Source: Deltaproteobacteria bacterium
GTDB taxonomy: Bacteria > Myxococcota_A > UBA9160 > UBA4427
Assembly: GCA_002691205.1 (NCBI GenBank)
Contig: NZHD01000089.1
Span: 29,010 to 93,009 of the forward strand
Length of the DNA stretch: 64,000 bases
Direction: 5' to 3'
Shown: positions 61,911-64,000 of the stretch, one piece after another
How positions within the stretch are numbered: the stretch's first letter is position 1
Layout: each line of letters starts with the position of its first letter
Notes under the pieces: model-generated
The model's input: the letters and a program-made list of their open reading frames with translations, nothing else
Told to the model about the DNA's origin: nothing
Database searches by the model: none
Program-made: the position numbers and the translations under genes

Positions 61911-63368
61911 TTATTGAGCTCGCGACTTGGTCATGGCGTCGAGTTTTTCGCCCAGGGCTTCAATTTGATATCTGAGGGGCGGTTTTTCGAGCATTCCGCG
62001 TTCGATCTTCGAAACCGCATTTCGGACCGCCGGGTGATCGCGTCCCAGGGCTTTGCCGATCTCAGCCGGGCCCGCATCCGTGTAACGGCCGCAGAGGTAC
62101 ATGGCGATTTGTCGAGGCAAGAGGACCTCTCGTTTGCGGGAGCGGGAACTGATTTGATGGGGGCCGAGGGCGAAAAATCGAGAGACTGCCCCGATGACGT
62201 CTCCAGGGCTCAGTTTTCGCACCTTCCCGTCGGTTCCGGCCCTTTGCTGGATCACTTTTCGGGTGAGTTCGAGGCTGATCTTCTGCTTCATCAAAGAGGC
62301 ACTGGTCACGAGTTGGATCAAGACGCCTTCAAGGTCACGCACACTTCCGCGGGTGAATTCGACAAGGAAATCGAGGCAATCAGAAGGGAGTCGAACTCCC
62401 CCATGGGCTGCTTTGTTACGTAGAATGGCTCTGCGGACTTGAGCATCGGGTGCTTCGAGCTCGGCCACGAAGCCGCTTCCCATTTGCGATCGCATTCGCT
62501 CACTGAACTGATGCATTTCCTGAGGGAGTCGGTCCCCCGTGAGCATGACTTTGCCGCCCGCATCGAGAACATGCTGGAGTGTGTGAAAGAATTCGAGCTG
62601 AGTGGCGGACTTCCCCTCAAGGAATTGAACATCATCGACGACGAGGAGGTTTCCTCGAGCTCCCCGATAGCGTCGCATGAACTCATGAGTGCGTTTTGTA
62701 CGTAGGGCTGAGAGGAACTGATTGGTGAACCCTTCGGCGGATACGTAGGTCGCGGGTCTTCCACTCACGGCTAGGGTCTGATTGGCCACGGCTTTGGCAA
62801 GATGGGTTTTCCCCATACCCGAATCCGCGCGAAGAAAGACCTGAGAGAGGCCGCGCTGTTCTCCGTGGGCCAGCGCCCAAGCGACCTCCCGGGCCAGCGA
62901 ATTGCATTCTCCCACCACAAAACTTTCAAAGGTGTGTGTTTCAACTGGGAAGGCTTCGGTTTGTCCAGGCGCCGCGGGTTGAGCCGTGACACGGGATGAG
63001 GAGGCCGATGGTGAGCTGTGAATTTGAGGCCCATCGACGGACCGGGCCGGTTTCGAAAGTTTCACTTCTTCCCTCAAAGAAGGAATCGGCTTTTCTTTCG
63101 TTTCGACCCGATCCGTCGCCACCCCCAGGTGGACCTCTACGTCTCCCCCCAGCGCTGCCGTTAAAAGAGTTTGAATCGTGGGCAAAAAGTCTTTGCGAAT
63201 TCGTTCACAGTGAAATTGTGACGGAGACAGCAGGCAAACGGGTGCGCCATTTTGATGGGTTTGGGGGCTTGGTCGGAGCGGCTCCAGCCAAGTTGTGTAG
63301 GCAAAATCCGGCACTTCATTTCTGAGGTGTCGTAAAACGCCTTCCCAGACCTCGGGGGTAAAGGTCAT
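61911..63368 (-). CDS. dnaA: Chromosomal replication initiator DnaA, displaced and with altered key residues
   Basis: The 485-residue protein has all four DnaA domains. Domain I is W-E-G-V-L-R-H-L-R-N-E-V, and a long charged linker follows. Domain III has F-V-V-G-E-C-N, Walker A D-S-G-M-G-K-T-H and Walker B L-L-V-V-D-D-V-Q-F; domain IV has L-P-R-Q-I-A-M-Y-L then G-R-D-H. Two conserved residues differ: the arginine finger of R-L-R-S-R-F is Gln295 (R-M-R-S-Q-M) and the Thr after G-R-D-H is Pro446. It lies away from dnaN, on the opposite strand, convergent with cofH. ATG 63368 is chosen; a TTG at 63494 would add 42 residues. Confidence 0.92.
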   Translation of the reverse strand: MTFTPEVWEGVLRHLRNEVPDFAYTTWLEPLRPSPQTHQNGAPVCLLSPSQFHCERIRKDFLPTIQTLLTAALGGDVEVHLGVATDRVETKEKPIPSLREEVKLSKPARSVDGPQIHSSPSASSSRVTAQPAAPGQTEAFPVETHTFESFVVGECNSLAREVAWALAHGEQRGLSQVFLRADSGMGKTHLAKAVANQTLAVSGRPATYVSAEGFTNQFLSALRTKRTHEFMRRYRGARGNLLVVDDVQFLEGKSATQLEFFHTLQHVLDAGGKVMLTGDRLPQEMHQFSERMRSQMGSGFVAELEAPDAQVRRAILRNKAAHGGVRLPSDCLDFLVEFTRGSVRDLEGVLIQLVTSASLMKQKISLELTRKVIQQRAGTDGKVRKLSPGDVIGAVSRFFALGPHQISSRSRKREVLLPRQIAMYLCGRYTDAGPAEIGKALGRDHPAVRNAVSKIERGMLEKPPLRYQIEALGEKLDAMTKSRAQ

Positions 63369-63745
63369 ATCGGGCTCATTCGATTTAGTTCGGATTTGGG
63401 TGGTTTTGGGAGTTGCTACCCGATACGGAGACTTGTCCCTCCCCATCGGCTCTATGCGAGGCCGAGTAAACCACAGGTACACCCTATCGCGCAAAGTCAG
63501 TGTAAGGATATTCCTCGCGCTTAGCGAAAGCTCAAGACATAATGAAAAGGGGTTCTAAAGTCATTTAAAATGGCGTTTCAGAACGAGAATGTCATGTGGT
63601 ATTAAGGAGTTTCGAAGAAGAACTGATGCTAATTCAAGCGGATAAAATTATGAACGCGGCAGAAATCAAGGATACTCTATCTATAAAATACTACTAAATG
63701 CTCGATTTATCTAAACTATGGTCAAGATATCGAATGCTTTAATTT
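63369..63745. other. Intergenic region upstream of dnaA
   Basis: The stretch from about 63520 to 63740 is AT-rich against its neighbours. It should hold the dnaA promoter. No canonical DnaA box was seen on either strand, and no protein-coding frame is recognisable. Confidence 0.4.
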
Positions 63746-64000
63746 CTATTGCGGCAAATCGGGTCCACTCGAGGGTGTGGGCCCCTCGCTGGCTGCGATT
63801 TGAAAACGCAAAAGCAATTCGAGGATGCCGTAGCGATCGAGGGTTCCGTCGGCTTCGAGGAGTCTTTGCTTCTCAAGTACACCGAAGTCGACGGTTTGGG
63901 AGAGAAGGTTTCCAAAGCAGTCGTCATCGATTTGGTCCAAACGTTCGATGGAGGTGCGAATATCCTCCGCGTTCGTCTGGGCCTCCTCGCTGGCTGCGGC
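63746..64000 (-). CDS. C-terminal part of an unrecognised helical protein (runs off the window)
   Basis: The frame stays open on the minus strand from the window edge to a TAG at 63746, giving 84 residues. It starts A-A-A-S-E-E-A-Q-T-N-A-E-D-I-R-T-S, is acidic and helical in pattern, and ends with L-D-R-Y-G-I-L-E-L-L-L-R-F-Q-I-A then a proline-rich tail G-P-T-P-S-S-G-P-D-L-P-Q. No family is recognised. Codon choice resembles nearby genes. Only the C terminus is visible, so its length and role cannot be judged. Confidence 0.5.
   Translation of the reverse strand, partial: AAASEEAQTNAEDIRTSIERLDQIDDDCFGNLLSQTVDFGVLEKQRLLEADGTLDRYGILELLLRFQIAASEGPTPSSGPDLPQ

Noticed and set aside
62380..62405. 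tRNA T-arm-like GGAGTCGAACTCC
   Set aside because: It lies inside dnaA, the stem does not keep a seven-base loop with flanking pairs, and no acceptor or anticodon arm is present.

Overview
This window reads as the origin-proximal part of the chromosome of a Gram-negative, diderm bacterium. Heptose synthesis (gmhA, gmhB), a lipid A acyltransferase, Pal and a SurA-type chaperone indicate an LPS-bearing outer membrane. A eukaryote-style 1872-residue acetyl-CoA carboxylase, coenzyme F420 genes (cofG, cofH) and ECF/anti-sigma signalling in moderately GC-rich DNA would suit a deltaproteobacterial/Myxococcota-like or related uncultivated lineage. That placement is inference, because no rRNA is present in the window.

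Layout. 1-8.1 kb is the replication core: yidC-yidD-rnpA-rpmH leave leftward, and dnaN, gyrB and gyrA leave rightward from a divergent AT-rich gap. dnaA and recF are missing from their usual places; dnaA lies about 60 kb away at 61.9-63.4 kb. 8.2-12.6 kb carries hemL, a membrane-sector ATP synthase set (atpZ/atpI/atpB/atpE without subunit b or F1 genes) and tmk. 12.5-17.4 kb is a leftward, end-overlapping operon surA-uvrA-CPBP protein. 17.4-18.05 kb is an AT-rich island with paired palindromes ahead of a TetR regulator. 18.7-28.5 kb is envelope work (glycosyltransferases, gmhB/gmhA, an alkaline-phosphatase-superfamily hydrolase) plus mfd. 28.7-30.1 kb holds a stand-alone rplC (L3) with its own promoter and leader, followed by rlmE, which has no ordinary start codon.

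30-46.6 kb is mixed housekeeping: VOC protein, SMP-30, nudC, an ABC exporter pair, sppA, a hydrolase, an ECF sigma/anti-sigma/DUF3106 operon, thiI, pal, a ThDP lyase-like enzyme and a DinG helicase. 46.9-57.9 kb is the most distinctive block: ketosynthase III, FabA dehydratase, FabG, FabZ, FabF, a dedicated ACP, a PlsC-type acyltransferase and the giant carboxylase, all rightward and mostly overlapping. It could load, elongate, reduce, dehydrate and transfer acyl chains, but contains no enoyl reductase and no malonyl transferase. folB, lpxL, cofG and cofH follow.

No rRNA, tRNA, CRISPR array, insertion sequence or prophage was recognised. Most operon joints are 1-4 nt overlaps (ATGA, GTGA, TGATG), so translational coupling is common here.
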